Assembly: GCA_009691445.1 (NCBI GenBank)
Contig: SICL01000011.1
Coordinates: 1 to 55,317, forward strand
DNA length: 55,317 nucleotides
Source: Candidatus Taenariivivens baikalensis
GTDB taxonomy: Bacteria; Omnitrophota; Omnitrophia; Omnitrophales; Aquincolibacteriaceae
Reading direction: 5' to 3'
The position numbers were made by a program, and so were the translations under genes. Below the pieces are notes generated by a model. That model ran no database searches, was not told the origin of the DNA, and saw only the letters and a list, made by a program, of their open reading frames with translations. Below are positions 1 to 7,696 of this stretch, in pieces; position 1 is the first letter of the stretch, and each line of letters begins with the position of its first letter.

Positions 1-3
1 TTT

Positions 4-1158
4 ATGGATCAAATATTTGTTAATCTCAAGCACGCAATACTACATCTGACAGGCGGTTTTCTTCCCGAGCCGATCCAGATTACTTTGTGCGTCCTGATCA
101 GCATCATCGGTATCGCCATTCTCGGTCCCGTCACCATGATGTATCTTACCCTCTTGGAACGTAAAATTATTGCTCGGATGCAAAACCGCATTGGCCCGAA
201 CCGTGTCGGTAAGTGGGGACTTCTTCAGCCTCTTGCGGACGGTATCAAGATGCTCACAAAAGAAGATGTGGTTCCTTTAAAAGCTGACCCCGTTCTCCAT
301 TTTCTGGCTCCCATTCTGATTGTGGCCCCTTCCCTCCTGGTTTTTGCGGTGGTTCCTTTCGGCCGAAACATGATCGCGGTCGATCTCAGTGTCGGGTTAC
401 TTTTTTTTATCGCCATTTCCTCGACCAGCACGATTGCCATCTTCATGGCCAGCTGGGGCTCACGTAATAAGTATTCCCTGCTCGGCGGCATGCGAGCCGT
501 TGCCCAAATGATTTCTTACGAAATTCCGATGGTGCTTTCCGTTGTCCCCGTGATTTTGATGGTGGGAAGTCTTTCTACGAACAGTATTGTGAAGGCCCAA
601 GGCGGATGGCATGGACTGAAGTGGTTTGTATTCACTCCCTGGGGATTTCTGGGATTCATCATCTTTTTTCTCTGCGGCGTTGCGGAGGTAAACCGCTCTC
701 CGTTTGATCTTTCCGAAGCAGAGTCCGAACTTGTGGCAGGTTTTCATACGGAATACTCCGGAATGAAGTTCGCACTTTTTTATATGGCAGAATTCATGAG
801 TTCCTTTACCCTTTGTGGCTTGGCGGCAACTCTTTTCTTGGGCGGCTGGCAAGGTCCGGCCTTCCTTCCTTCCTGGGGCTGGTTTTTTCTGAAGACTTAT
901 GCCCTGATTTTTGTCATGATCTGGTTTCGCGGGACACTGCCGCGTCTTCGCGTGGATCAATTGATGGGACTGGCGTGGAAATTTCTACTACCGCTCACGT
1001 TGATCAATATTCTGGCGGCGGGACTTTGGCATTTTTTACCTAAATTAGCAACGCGTTTCGTTGTCACGGGTTTGATGCTCAGCTTTTCGTTCTGGATTTT
1101 ATCTAAACTGAACGGTGAATATCAGCCGGAAAAAAGAATTTATTTGTTTGGAGATTAA
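4..1158 (+). CDS. nuoH: NADH-quinone oxidoreductase subunit H (complex I)
   Basis: Membrane subunit at the junction of the peripheral and membrane arms of complex I; it forms much of the quinone pocket. The protein shows the family signatures TLLERKIIARMQNRIGPN near residue 50 and EAESELVAGFHTEYS near residue 240, the latter lining the quinone chamber. About nine hydrophobic segments are visible. At 384 residues it is longer than most NuoH (about 320-350) because of a C-terminal extension with another hydrophobic stretch and a charged tail. The ATG at base 4 fits the usual family start, but only three bases precede it, so an upstream start and its ribosome site cannot be judged. It heads the membrane-arm genes nuoH-J-K-L-M-N; the usual next gene, nuoI, is missing. 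Confidence 0.96.
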   Translation: MDQIFVNLKHAILHLTGGFLPEPIQITLCVLISIIGIAILGPVTMMYLTLLERKIIARMQNRIGPNRVGKWGLLQPLADGIKMLTKEDVVPLKADPVLHFLAPILIVAPSLLVFAVVPFGRNMIAVDLSVGLLFFIAISSTSTIAIFMASWGSRNKYSLLGGMRAVAQMISYEIPMVLSVVPVILMVGSLSTNSIVKAQGGWHGLKWFVFTPWGFLGFIIFFLCGVAEVNRSPFDLSEAESELVAGFHTEYSGMKFALFYMAEFMSSFTLCGLAATLFLGGWQGPAFLPSWGWFFLKTYALIFVMIWFRGTLPRLRVDQLMGLAWKFLLPLTLINILAAGLWHFLPKLATRFVVTGLMLSFSFWILSKLNGEYQPEKRIYLFGD

Positions 1159-1167
1159 ATAAGCCCT

Positions 1168-1237
1168 CAGCTTTCAGCTCTCAGCCATCAGAAAAAACTG
1201 AAGGAACTGAAAGCTGAATGCTGTTAGCTGAAAGCTG
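1168..1237. repeat. Palindromic intergenic element overlapping the nuoJ leader
   Basis: The gap between nuoH and nuoJ is filled by an inverted repeat. CAGCTTTCAGCT (1168-1179) pairs perfectly with AGCTGAAAGCTG (1226-1237), and further CAG/CTG-rich words lie between them. The right arm ends two bases before the nuoJ ATG, and no purine-rich Shine-Dalgarno sequence is visible, so an RNA hairpin here would lie directly on the initiation region. It may act in translation control or simply be a dispersed miniature element. Confidence 0.75.
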
Positions 1238-1239
1238 AA

Positions 1240-1758
1240 ATGAATACCCTTTACCCAATCATTCAAATCTTGGTTTATGGACTGATGGCCGGCACCATTC
1301 TTGCCGCGATAGGTGTGGTCACGCTTCCTAATCTTTTTCATGCTGCGCTTTGCCTGATCGGTGTCCTGCTCGGAATTGCGGGTGTTTATCTGGCCATTCA
1401 GGCGGAATTCCTTGCCGTGATCCAAATCCTTCTTTATGTCGGAGCGGTCATGACGCTCGTTATTTTTGCGGTCATGATGACTCACCGGATGAGCAATCAA
1501 AATACTCCGGCCCACAATCAGCTTCGCATCCCAGCCCTATTAAGTTCGACCGCCCTGTTTCTTGTGCTTTTCAAATTTCTTTCACGTCCTCATTGGCCGA
1601 TTCGTTCAGAAACTTTGCAAGCACGCGTTTCCGTGGCAGATCTTGGAATTGCTTTTGTCGGACCTTACGCCTTTCCTTTTGAAGTGATCTCGATAGTGCT
1701 CATTGCCGCAATGATCGGCGCCCTCATTATCGCCAAACGAGATAAGGAAAACTCATGA
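1240..1758 (+). CDS. nuoJ: NADH-quinone oxidoreductase subunit J (complex I)
   Basis: Small membrane subunit of the proton-pumping arm. The 172-residue protein has five hydrophobic segments, the third containing the family sequence QILLYVGAVMTLVIF near residue 67, which carries the pi-bulge helix of NuoJ. Length matches the family. The start ATG follows a palindromic element directly and lacks a clear Shine-Dalgarno sequence. The last codon runs into nuoK: the stop TGA shares bases with the nuoK start (ATGA), which implies translational coupling. In most genomes nuoI precedes this gene; here it is not present. Confidence 0.95.
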   Translation: MNTLYPIIQILVYGLMAGTILAAIGVVTLPNLFHAALCLIGVLLGIAGVYLAIQAEFLAVIQILLYVGAVMTLVIFAVMMTHRMSNQNTPAHNQLRIPALLSSTALFLVLFKFLSRPHWPIRSETLQARVSVADLGIAFVGPYAFPFEVISIVLIAAMIGALIIAKRDKENS

Positions 1759-2066
1759 TTATTCCTTTGTCGCATCTTTTGATTTTTGGAGCCATCTTGT
1801 TTGCGATCGGTCTTTACGGAATCCTGGTGCGCAGCAATATTATCGCGATCCTGATTTCGATCGAACTTATCCTGAATGCCGTCAATATCAACCTGGTTGC
1901 CTTTTCCCGGACAACCTCGATTTCTCCGGTCACCGGCCAAGTATTTGCCGTTTTTGTCATGGCGATGGCCGCAGCGGCCGCTGCAGTCGGGCTTGCCATT
2001 GTGCTCGCGCTTTTTCGTGTTAAAAATACTGTGCTTTCAGAGGATATTAATTTATTGAAGTGGTAA
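1755..2066 (+). CDS. nuoK: NADH-quinone oxidoreductase subunit K (complex I), Glu72-equivalent lost
   Basis: Three-helix proton-channel subunit of complex I, homologous to MrpC. The 103-residue length is standard. The first conserved channel glutamate is present as Glu37 in ISIELILNAVNIN. The second conserved glutamate of helix 3, in the usual AAAEAAVGLA context (Glu72 of E. coli NuoK by recall), is alanine here: the segment after GQVF reads AAAAAAVGLA, with GCC at 1977-1979 for residue 75. The start overlaps the nuoJ stop by four bases. The fold and neighbours make the assignment firm. Whether the lost glutamate weakens pumping or is compensated elsewhere cannot be told from sequence. Confidence 0.95.
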   Translation: MIIPLSHLLIFGAILFAIGLYGILVRSNIIAILISIELILNAVNINLVAFSRTTSISPVTGQVFAVFVMAMAAAAAAVGLAIVLALFRVKNTVLSEDINLLKW

Positions 2067-2072
2067 AAACAT

Positions 2073-2122
2073 AGATTGTTTTGCGAAGTTTATCCCGAGA
2101 TTCAGGGATGACGAAGCAATCT
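2073..2122. repeat. Degenerate palindromic element between nuoK and nuoL
   Basis: The nuoK-nuoL gap holds an imperfect inverted repeat bounded by AGATTG (2073-2078) and CAATCT (2117-2122). Its inner sequence, read on the minus strand, is of the GCTTCGTCATCCCTGAATC type. The same vocabulary (GCTTCG, TCATCC, GCAATGAC) recurs at 14907-14998, 19496-19559 and 21247-21281, so this looks like one family of small dispersed palindromes. Confidence 0.6.
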
Positions 2123-2136
2123 CATCAAATCTAAAC

Positions 2137-4056
2137 ATGCAAAAATACGTTTATTTAATTCCAGTTCTTCCCTTCATTGCGTTCACAATCAACATCCTAC
2201 TAGGACGCTTTGTAAAAAAGGCTGCGGGACTCATTTCCGTCTCTGCTAGCATCGCTTCCTGCTCGATTGCGCTTCCGATCATTTACCGCGTGACACAAGG
2301 ACAGCTTTTCCAAGCTTCCTTTGACTGGTTAAGAGTTGGTACGCAGACCCTGCGCTTTGGATATTACATTGATCCTTACGCATCCGTTCTGCTTTTTGTG
2401 GTCACTGTCATCGGAACCCTGATCCAGATTTACGCGATCGGTTACATGGATCATGAACCGCGCTTCTCGCGTTTCTTCGCTTATATCTCGCTTTTCATGG
2501 CTGGCATGTTGACGCTTGTGATCGCAAATAATCTTCTCCTATTCTTTATGGCTTGGGAAATTATGGGACTTTGCTCGTATCTGTTAATCGGATTTTATAT
2601 GGAGAAAGACTCAGCGGCCAATGCCTCCCGAAAGGCCTTTCTCACCACGCGTGTCGGTGATGTTCTTTTTTTTATCGGTATCCTTCTGCTTTTTACGATT
2701 ACGGGAACACTTCAATTTTATGAATTGCCGGCTGCGGCCGCCAAAGCGCATCCACTGCTTCCTATTGCTGCGCTTTTTATTTTTTGCGGAACGATCGGAA
2801 AGTCGGCGCAGGTTCCCCTCCATGTCTGGCTTCCGGATGCGATGGAAGGCCCGACACCGGTCAGTGCTCTGATTCATGCCGCGACGATGGTTGCGGCCGG
2901 CGTCTATCTGCTTTCTCGAACCGTCTCAGTCTTTACGGCAATACCAGCAGCCGCTCTGCCCATCGTTATGGAAGTCGGAACCATCACTGCTTTTATGGCG
3001 GCCTTCATTGCCTTGACCGCGACCGACATCAAAAAAGTTTTGGCGTATTCCACGATTTCCCAATTGGGTTTCATGGTCGCGGCCTTTGGATTGGGACAGC
3101 CTGTGGCCAGCACGTTTCATCTCATGACGCACGCCTTTTTTAAAGCCCTGCTCTTTTTGGGCGCCGGAAGCGTCATCCATGGAACCGGAACTCAGGACCT
3201 TCGTAAAATGGGCGGGCTTTTTGGATCCATGAAACATACCGCCACCACGTTCTTGATTGCGGCACTCGCCATTGCCGGCGTTCCCCCGTTTTCGGGATTC
3301 TGGAGCAAGGATGAAATCCTGCTTGCCGCTTATGATTCTCATCATCCTCTGGTCTTTTGGATCCTCACCCTGACTGCTTTCATGACTGCTTTCTATATGT
3401 TCCGGCTTGTCTTCATGGCGTTTTTTGGAAAAGCGCGGGATCATCACATCCATGCTCACGAGTCGCCTGCTTCCATGACCTTGCCGCTTTGGGTGCTTGC
3501 GATTGGATCCCTTTTGGTTGGACTTCCAGGTTCTCCTTTCATGCATCACTGGTTTCAAAATTTTCTTGAGCGAGCTCCTCACGCACATGCCGAAGAGCAT
3601 CTGATCAACGGGTTTGTGGTTGCTTGTTCGATCGGTGCAGGACTTGGCGGGATCGCTCTTGCCTATTACATGTACCTTAAAAATCCGGAGGCTGCCGGAA
3701 ATATGGCAACCCGGTTCAAGCCGCTTTATCAGCTTTCCATGGGTAAATTCTATTTTGATGAACTCTACGCGGACTGGGTTGTGAAACCTTTTCACGCCCT
3801 TGGCCGTGCGCTGTTTGGATTTGATCAAACGGTCGTGGACGGAACGGTCAATCAAACCGGAATCAAAACCATGTCCCTGAGTGCGGTCAAACAATGGATT
3901 GATAAATACATCGTCGATGGATTAGTGAATTTCGTGGGTTATTTCACCCAGTGGACCAGTTCAGTGGTCCGCAGATTTCAAACAGGTTTTGTTCAGCATT
4001 ACATTCTGGTGCTTGTCACCGGAACACTGGCTTTAATTTTTCTTAACCTTAAGTAA
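2137..4056 (+). CDS. nuoL: NADH-quinone oxidoreductase subunit L (complex I)
   Basis: Largest antiporter-like subunit of the proton-pumping arm. The 639-residue protein has many hydrophobic helices. It keeps the conserved helix-5 glutamate in FFMAWEIMGLCSYLL (near residue 140) and the helix-7 lysine in GKSAQVPLHVWLPDAMEG (near residue 225). The C-terminal part has the amphipathic lateral helix region and a last membrane segment. The start at 2137 follows a degenerate palindrome and has no obvious Shine-Dalgarno sequence. It is followed after 15 bases by nuoM, which has a good AGGAG site. All residues needed for an antiporter-like half-channel appear present. Confidence 0.96.
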   Translation: MQKYVYLIPVLPFIAFTINILLGRFVKKAAGLISVSASIASCSIALPIIYRVTQGQLFQASFDWLRVGTQTLRFGYYIDPYASVLLFVVTVIGTLIQIYAIGYMDHEPRFSRFFAYISLFMAGMLTLVIANNLLLFFMAWEIMGLCSYLLIGFYMEKDSAANASRKAFLTTRVGDVLFFIGILLLFTITGTLQFYELPAAAAKAHPLLPIAALFIFCGTIGKSAQVPLHVWLPDAMEGPTPVSALIHAATMVAAGVYLLSRTVSVFTAIPAAALPIVMEVGTITAFMAAFIALTATDIKKVLAYSTISQLGFMVAAFGLGQPVASTFHLMTHAFFKALLFLGAGSVIHGTGTQDLRKMGGLFGSMKHTATTFLIAALAIAGVPPFSGFWSKDEILLAAYDSHHPLVFWILTLTAFMTAFYMFRLVFMAFFGKARDHHIHAHESPASMTLPLWVLAIGSLLVGLPGSPFMHHWFQNFLERAPHAHAEEHLINGFVVACSIGAGLGGIALAYYMYLKNPEAAGNMATRFKPLYQLSMGKFYFDELYADWVVKPFHALGRALFGFDQTVVDGTVNQTGIKTMSLSAVKQWIDKYIVDGLVNFVGYFTQWTSSVVRRFQTGFVQHYILVLVTGTLALIFLNLK

Positions 4057-4071
4057 TTACTAGGAGTTCTT

Positions 4072-5538
4072 ATGACCTCACATCTTTTATCGTGGATCGC
4101 TTTTATGCCGCTTTTGGGAGGCCTGGTCGTCCTTTTTACTCCCAAAGACAATGCCAAGGCTATTCGTACGATTGCCGTTATCACCACGCTGCTGGCTGGG
4201 TTGCTTTCCCTGAAAGCGCTCATGGGTTTTAATCCTGCCAGCGGAATCCAGTTCATAGAAAAGGTCATGTGGATTCCTCAGTTCAATGCACACTATTCCC
4301 TGGGCGTAGACGGCATCAGTCTTCCCATGGTGCTATTGACAACGCTTATTTCCATCCTTGCCTGTCTTGCTTCCTTCGGGATCAAGGAACGCATCAAAGA
4401 ATATTTCTTTTTGTTTCTGTTCCTTGAGACCGGGATGCTGGGAACTTTTATGTCACTCGACCTTTTCCTCTTTTACGTTTTCTGGGAAATCGTTCTAGTC
4501 CCCATGTATTTCCTCATTGGGATCTGGGGCGGCGCACGCAAAGAATATGCGGCCATCAAATTTTTTCTTTATACCTTGTTCGGAAGTTTGTTCATGCTGC
4601 TTGGCATCCTGGCCCTTTATTTTCACTCAACACCGCATACCTTTGACTGGGTCGAGCTTTCAAAAATGCATTTTGCGGTCCGTTTCCAAAAATTCGCGTT
4701 TCTGGCTTTCTTTCTCGGCTTTGCAATCAAGGTCCCAATTTTCCCGTTTCACACCTGGCTGCCGGATGCACACGTGGAAGCGCCCACGCCCATCAGCGTT
4801 ATTCTTGCCGGTGTCCTACTTAAAATGGGAACCTACGGATTTTTTCGCTTCAGTTATCCGCTTTTTCCGGATGCCGCTCACTGGTTTCAACCTTATATGG
4901 GAATCCTAGCCGTAATCGGCATTGTCTACGGCGGATTTGTCGCGCTGGCTCAAACTGATTTCAAAAAAATGGTCGCCTATTCCAGCGTCAGTCATATGGG
5001 ATTTGTGCTGCTGGGTCTTGCGGCCTTCACCGCTAACGGATTCAACGGCGCCATGCTTCAGATGTTCACGCACGGAACCATTACCGGCGGTTTGTTCTTG
5101 CTCGTGGGTGTGCTTTATGACCGGGCTCATACACGTGACATGAATGCCTTTGGCGGCTTAAGTGCACAAATGCCGGCTTATGGCGGATTCCTCATTTTCT
5201 TCTCGATGGCTTCTCTCGGACTTCCTGGTTTGAGCGGATTTATCAGTGAATTTTTGGTGCTGCTTGGGGTATTTCAATATAAGAAGCTCTTTGCCGTCCT
5301 TTCCTGCATCGGGATTATTCTGGCTGCAGCGTATCTTCTTTACATGATCCGCAAAGTTCTGCTCGGACCCAAGAATGAAAAATGGAGCAAGCTTACGGAT
5401 ATCAATGCCTTTGAAGTGGTCACTCTCGTACCCCTGATGCTTCTCATTGTCAGCATCGGACTTTACCCGAAAATGATTTTGAATCTGATGTCACCGACGG
5501 TTGAAGCCTTACTCGTGCAGGTCGGAGGGAAGTTTTAG
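4072..5538 (+). CDS. nuoM: NADH-quinone oxidoreductase subunit M (complex I)
   Basis: Antiporter-like proton-pumping subunit. The 488-residue protein shows the helix-5 glutamate in YVFWEIVLVPMYFL (near residue 127) and the lysine-bearing KVPIFPFHTWLPDAHVE motif (near residue 223), then FTHGTITGGLFLLVGVLYD, all typical of NuoM. AGGAG stands eight bases before the ATG. The stop TAG shares its final base with the GTG start of nuoN, so the two are translationally coupled. Length is within the family range. Confidence 0.96.
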   Translation: MTSHLLSWIAFMPLLGGLVVLFTPKDNAKAIRTIAVITTLLAGLLSLKALMGFNPASGIQFIEKVMWIPQFNAHYSLGVDGISLPMVLLTTLISILACLASFGIKERIKEYFFLFLFLETGMLGTFMSLDLFLFYVFWEIVLVPMYFLIGIWGGARKEYAAIKFFLYTLFGSLFMLLGILALYFHSTPHTFDWVELSKMHFAVRFQKFAFLAFFLGFAIKVPIFPFHTWLPDAHVEAPTPISVILAGVLLKMGTYGFFRFSYPLFPDAAHWFQPYMGILAVIGIVYGGFVALAQTDFKKMVAYSSVSHMGFVLLGLAAFTANGFNGAMLQMFTHGTITGGLFLLVGVLYDRAHTRDMNAFGGLSAQMPAYGGFLIFFSMASLGLPGLSGFISEFLVLLGVFQYKKLFAVLSCIGIILAAAYLLYMIRKVLLGPKNEKWSKLTDINAFEVVTLVPLMLLIVSIGLYPKMILNLMSPTVEALLVQVGGKF

Positions 5539-6962
5539 TGAATACGCTCGAAAGCCTGAGGTATTTCCTTCCGGAGACTTTTTTGATTTGCGGAGCTTTC
5601 CTTGCACTTGCCGTGGATCTTTTCAGCCGGAATAAAAAAATCGTGGCTGCCTTGAGTCTGCTGACCCTGGCTCTTTTTTTCTTCCTTGCCAAGTCTCACC
5701 CGGCTCCGGCCGTGGGTTTATCGCTTTTTTTCGGAACCTTTATGCTGGATCCTCTAACCCAGTTTGTACGTTACCTGGTACCGGCGGTTACGTTCATCAC
5801 CTTGCTCGCTTCTTTAAATTACCGTCCTCTGCTCAAACTCTATGAAGGAGAATATTACGTTCTCTTCCTTTTCATGGTCTTCGGCTTAATTCTAATGGGA
5901 GCCTCTTCTAATCTGCTGATGATTTTCCTCTCCGTGGAATTTGTTTCGATTCTTTCCTATCTCATGGTCGGGCTTCTAAAAAAAGACGCCCGGTCTAAAG
6001 AAGCGGCCATCAAGTATCTGCTTTTCGGAAGCGCCGCCTCAGCCGTTATGCTCTACGGGATCTCGCTTCTTTTTGGTATCTCCGGATCTTTAGATTTTGA
6101 AGCGGTGGGTCAAGCCGTTAGCCGTCCTGAATATTTTTCGCTTTCAACCCTGGCGCTTATTTTCTTTCTGGTGGGACTTGGATTTAAAATCTCGATGGCA
6201 CCGTTTCATATGTGGGCACCGGACGTGTACGAAGCCGCTCCAACTCCGGTCACCGCTTTCCTGACCGTGGCTCCTAAAGCCGTGGGGATGATCGCCCTCA
6301 TCCGTGTGCTTGGGATTGCGCTCGCTCCTTTATCTTCCCAGTGGCAGCACATCCTGATCGTCCTTTCAATCCTGACCATGACGATTGGAAATCTGTCCGC
6401 CATTGCTCAGACCAATATCAAACGTCTGATTGCCTATTCAAGCATTGCACAGGCCGGATATATTTTGATGGGTCTTGCGGTGTTTGGATCCGTGGGAATT
6501 CAAAGCGTTTTGATTTATCTCGTGACTTACGCGCTGACCAATCTGGGCGTTTTTACGGCGATCATCATTGTCTCGAATCAAACAGGAAGTGACGAGATCA
6601 CTTCTTATGCCGGACTCGCCCAGCGCGCTCCGGGCGTGGCAGCCAGTCTCACGCTTTTTCTGATTTCATTGGCAGGAATTCCGCCGCTCGCAGGATTTAT
6701 CGGAAAATGGTTTGTTTTTTCCAGCACGATTCAAAATGGGTTTTATGTGTTAGCCATTGCAGCCGCCTTGAATAGCACCGTTGCTGCTTACTATTATTTT
6801 AAGATCGTCAAAGCGATGTATCTAACTCCCGCTGAGACTGAAACTCCGGTTCTGGCAGCACCTTCGCTGAAAATCGCATTAGGAATGACCTTGCTTGGAA
6901 CGATCATCTTCGGTCTGGCTCCTCAGCCGCTCATCGATTGGATTCAGCACATTCGTTTGTAA
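5538..6962 (+). CDS. nuoN: NADH-quinone oxidoreductase subunit N (complex I)
   Basis: Third antiporter-like subunit, last gene of the membrane-arm unit. The 474-residue protein carries the conserved glutamate in IFLSVEFVSILSYLMVG (near residue 135), the lysine in GFKISMAPFHMWAPDVYE (near residue 220) and LISLAGIPPLAGFIGKW near residue 380. The start is GTG at 5538, one base into the nuoM stop, with GGAGGGA a few bases upstream inside nuoM. The downstream neighbours are on the opposite strand, so the unit ends here; no clear T-rich terminator hairpin is visible after the stop. Confidence 0.95.
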   Translation: MNTLESLRYFLPETFLICGAFLALAVDLFSRNKKIVAALSLLTLALFFFLAKSHPAPAVGLSLFFGTFMLDPLTQFVRYLVPAVTFITLLASLNYRPLLKLYEGEYYVLFLFMVFGLILMGASSNLLMIFLSVEFVSILSYLMVGLLKKDARSKEAAIKYLLFGSAASAVMLYGISLLFGISGSLDFEAVGQAVSRPEYFSLSTLALIFFLVGLGFKISMAPFHMWAPDVYEAAPTPVTAFLTVAPKAVGMIALIRVLGIALAPLSSQWQHILIVLSILTMTIGNLSAIAQTNIKRLIAYSSIAQAGYILMGLAVFGSVGIQSVLIYLVTYALTNLGVFTAIIIVSNQTGSDEITSYAGLAQRAPGVAASLTLFLISLAGIPPLAGFIGKWFVFSSTIQNGFYVLAIAAALNSTVAAYYYFKIVKAMYLTPAETETPVLAAPSLKIALGMTLLGTIIFGLAPQPLIDWIQHIRL

Positions 6963-6963
6963 T

Positions 6964-7167
6964 TTAGTCCCGCCAAAGAAAAAGCGCGGCGATAAGAACC
7001 GTACCCATTCCCCAAGTCAGAAGCGTGGTCTGGAAAAAATAAGAATAGGCCGTGAGCAAGCCGCCGATCAGCAGGGCCTTGAAGCTGGATTATTTTTTCC
7101 CGTAAATAAAAACGCCAACCCCAATAGTCCCAAATAAAATCCGTCCCAAAAGATTCGCACTGCTCAT
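6964..7167 (-). pseudogene. Small two-helix membrane protein gene with an in-frame TAA
   Basis: Reading from the ATG at 7167, the frame gives 25 residues (MSSANLLGRILFGTIGVGVF then IYGKK), then TAA at 7090-7092. It continues without further stops for 41 more codons (SSFKALLIGGLLTAYSYFF onward, ending LFLWRD) to a second TAA at 6964-6966. The two halves join into one coherent two-helix protein of about 67 residues, of the kind seen as small uncharacterised membrane proteins with an I-Y-G-K-K-Q loop. The TAA stands where that family often has Gln (CAA), so one C-to-T change explains it. It is most likely a recently inactivated gene; readthrough, or slippage on the preceding GGGAAAAAA run, is a less likely alternative. 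It lies 3 bases after the gene at 7171-7500. Confidence 0.65.
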
Positions 7168-7170
7168 TGT

Positions 7171-7500
7171 CTACGTTTCTCCTAAAAATCCGCCGAGAAT
7201 GGCACCCAGAAGCAGCGGACCCACGTGCGTGATTGAAAGCGTAAAACCTCCGAGTGCCGCGACAAATCCGATCAAAGGCACGCCGGTAAGAAGTGCTGCA
7301 TCAAGGAACAAAATCATTCCAAAAATAATTCCGGGGAAAAAGACCGCCAGAATTGCGGGTCCAACACCGCCCGCTTTTTTTCCGCCCACAAGTCCGGCAA
7401 TGAGCGGCCCAATCCCCGGCAGCCAAAAAAGCAGCAGAGAAATGAAAAACATCCACATCATCGCGGATCCGACACTTCCTTTTTTAGCTTTTTGATTCAT
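7171..7500 (-). CDS. Glycine-rich small integral membrane protein
   Basis: This 109-residue protein is almost wholly hydrophobic, with three to four membrane segments: residues about 13-40, 48-68, 70-85 and 88-106. Gly-rich turns such as GLVGGKKAGGVGP and LLLGAILGGFLGE separate them. The pattern is like small uncharacterised membrane families (DUF5518-like), but I cannot place it firmly. The ATG start follows a short basic N-terminus, so the N-terminus is probably cytoplasmic. It is co-directional with, and three bases from, the interrupted gene at 6964-7167, and the two probably formed a unit. No function is claimed. Confidence 0.7.
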   Translation of the reverse strand: MNQKAKKGSVGSAMMWMFFISLLLFWLPGIGPLIAGLVGGKKAGGVGPAILAVFFPGIIFGMILFLDAALLTGVPLIGFVAALGGFTLSITHVGPLLLGAILGGFLGET

Positions 7501-7696
7501 TGGCTCTTACATCTCTTTATCTTTTTTTACACTCTTCTCTACAGATGTTATCCGATGATTTATTCATTTTTTTCGTAACGAAGCCCTATCAAGAATAAAG
7601 AGGTCCTTCTTTTCATTGGAATCCCCTTCGGATTCTTACTTGCCTTTCCTTCTGCCTGTCTGTTCGGTGATTGGATCACGTGTCAGACACTAAAAA
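7501..7696. other. Intergenic region without recognised gene
   Basis: This 196-base AT-rich stretch separates the fic stop from the small membrane protein start. It contains a small perfect inverted repeat GAATCC / GGATTC around 7619-7636 without a T run. I see no convincing promoter or RNA gene. Confidence 0.5.

Noticed and set aside
2926..3894. A minus-strand open frame of 322 codons inside nuoL
   Set aside because: nuoL is certain on the plus strand; the antisense frame is highly basic and has no domain.
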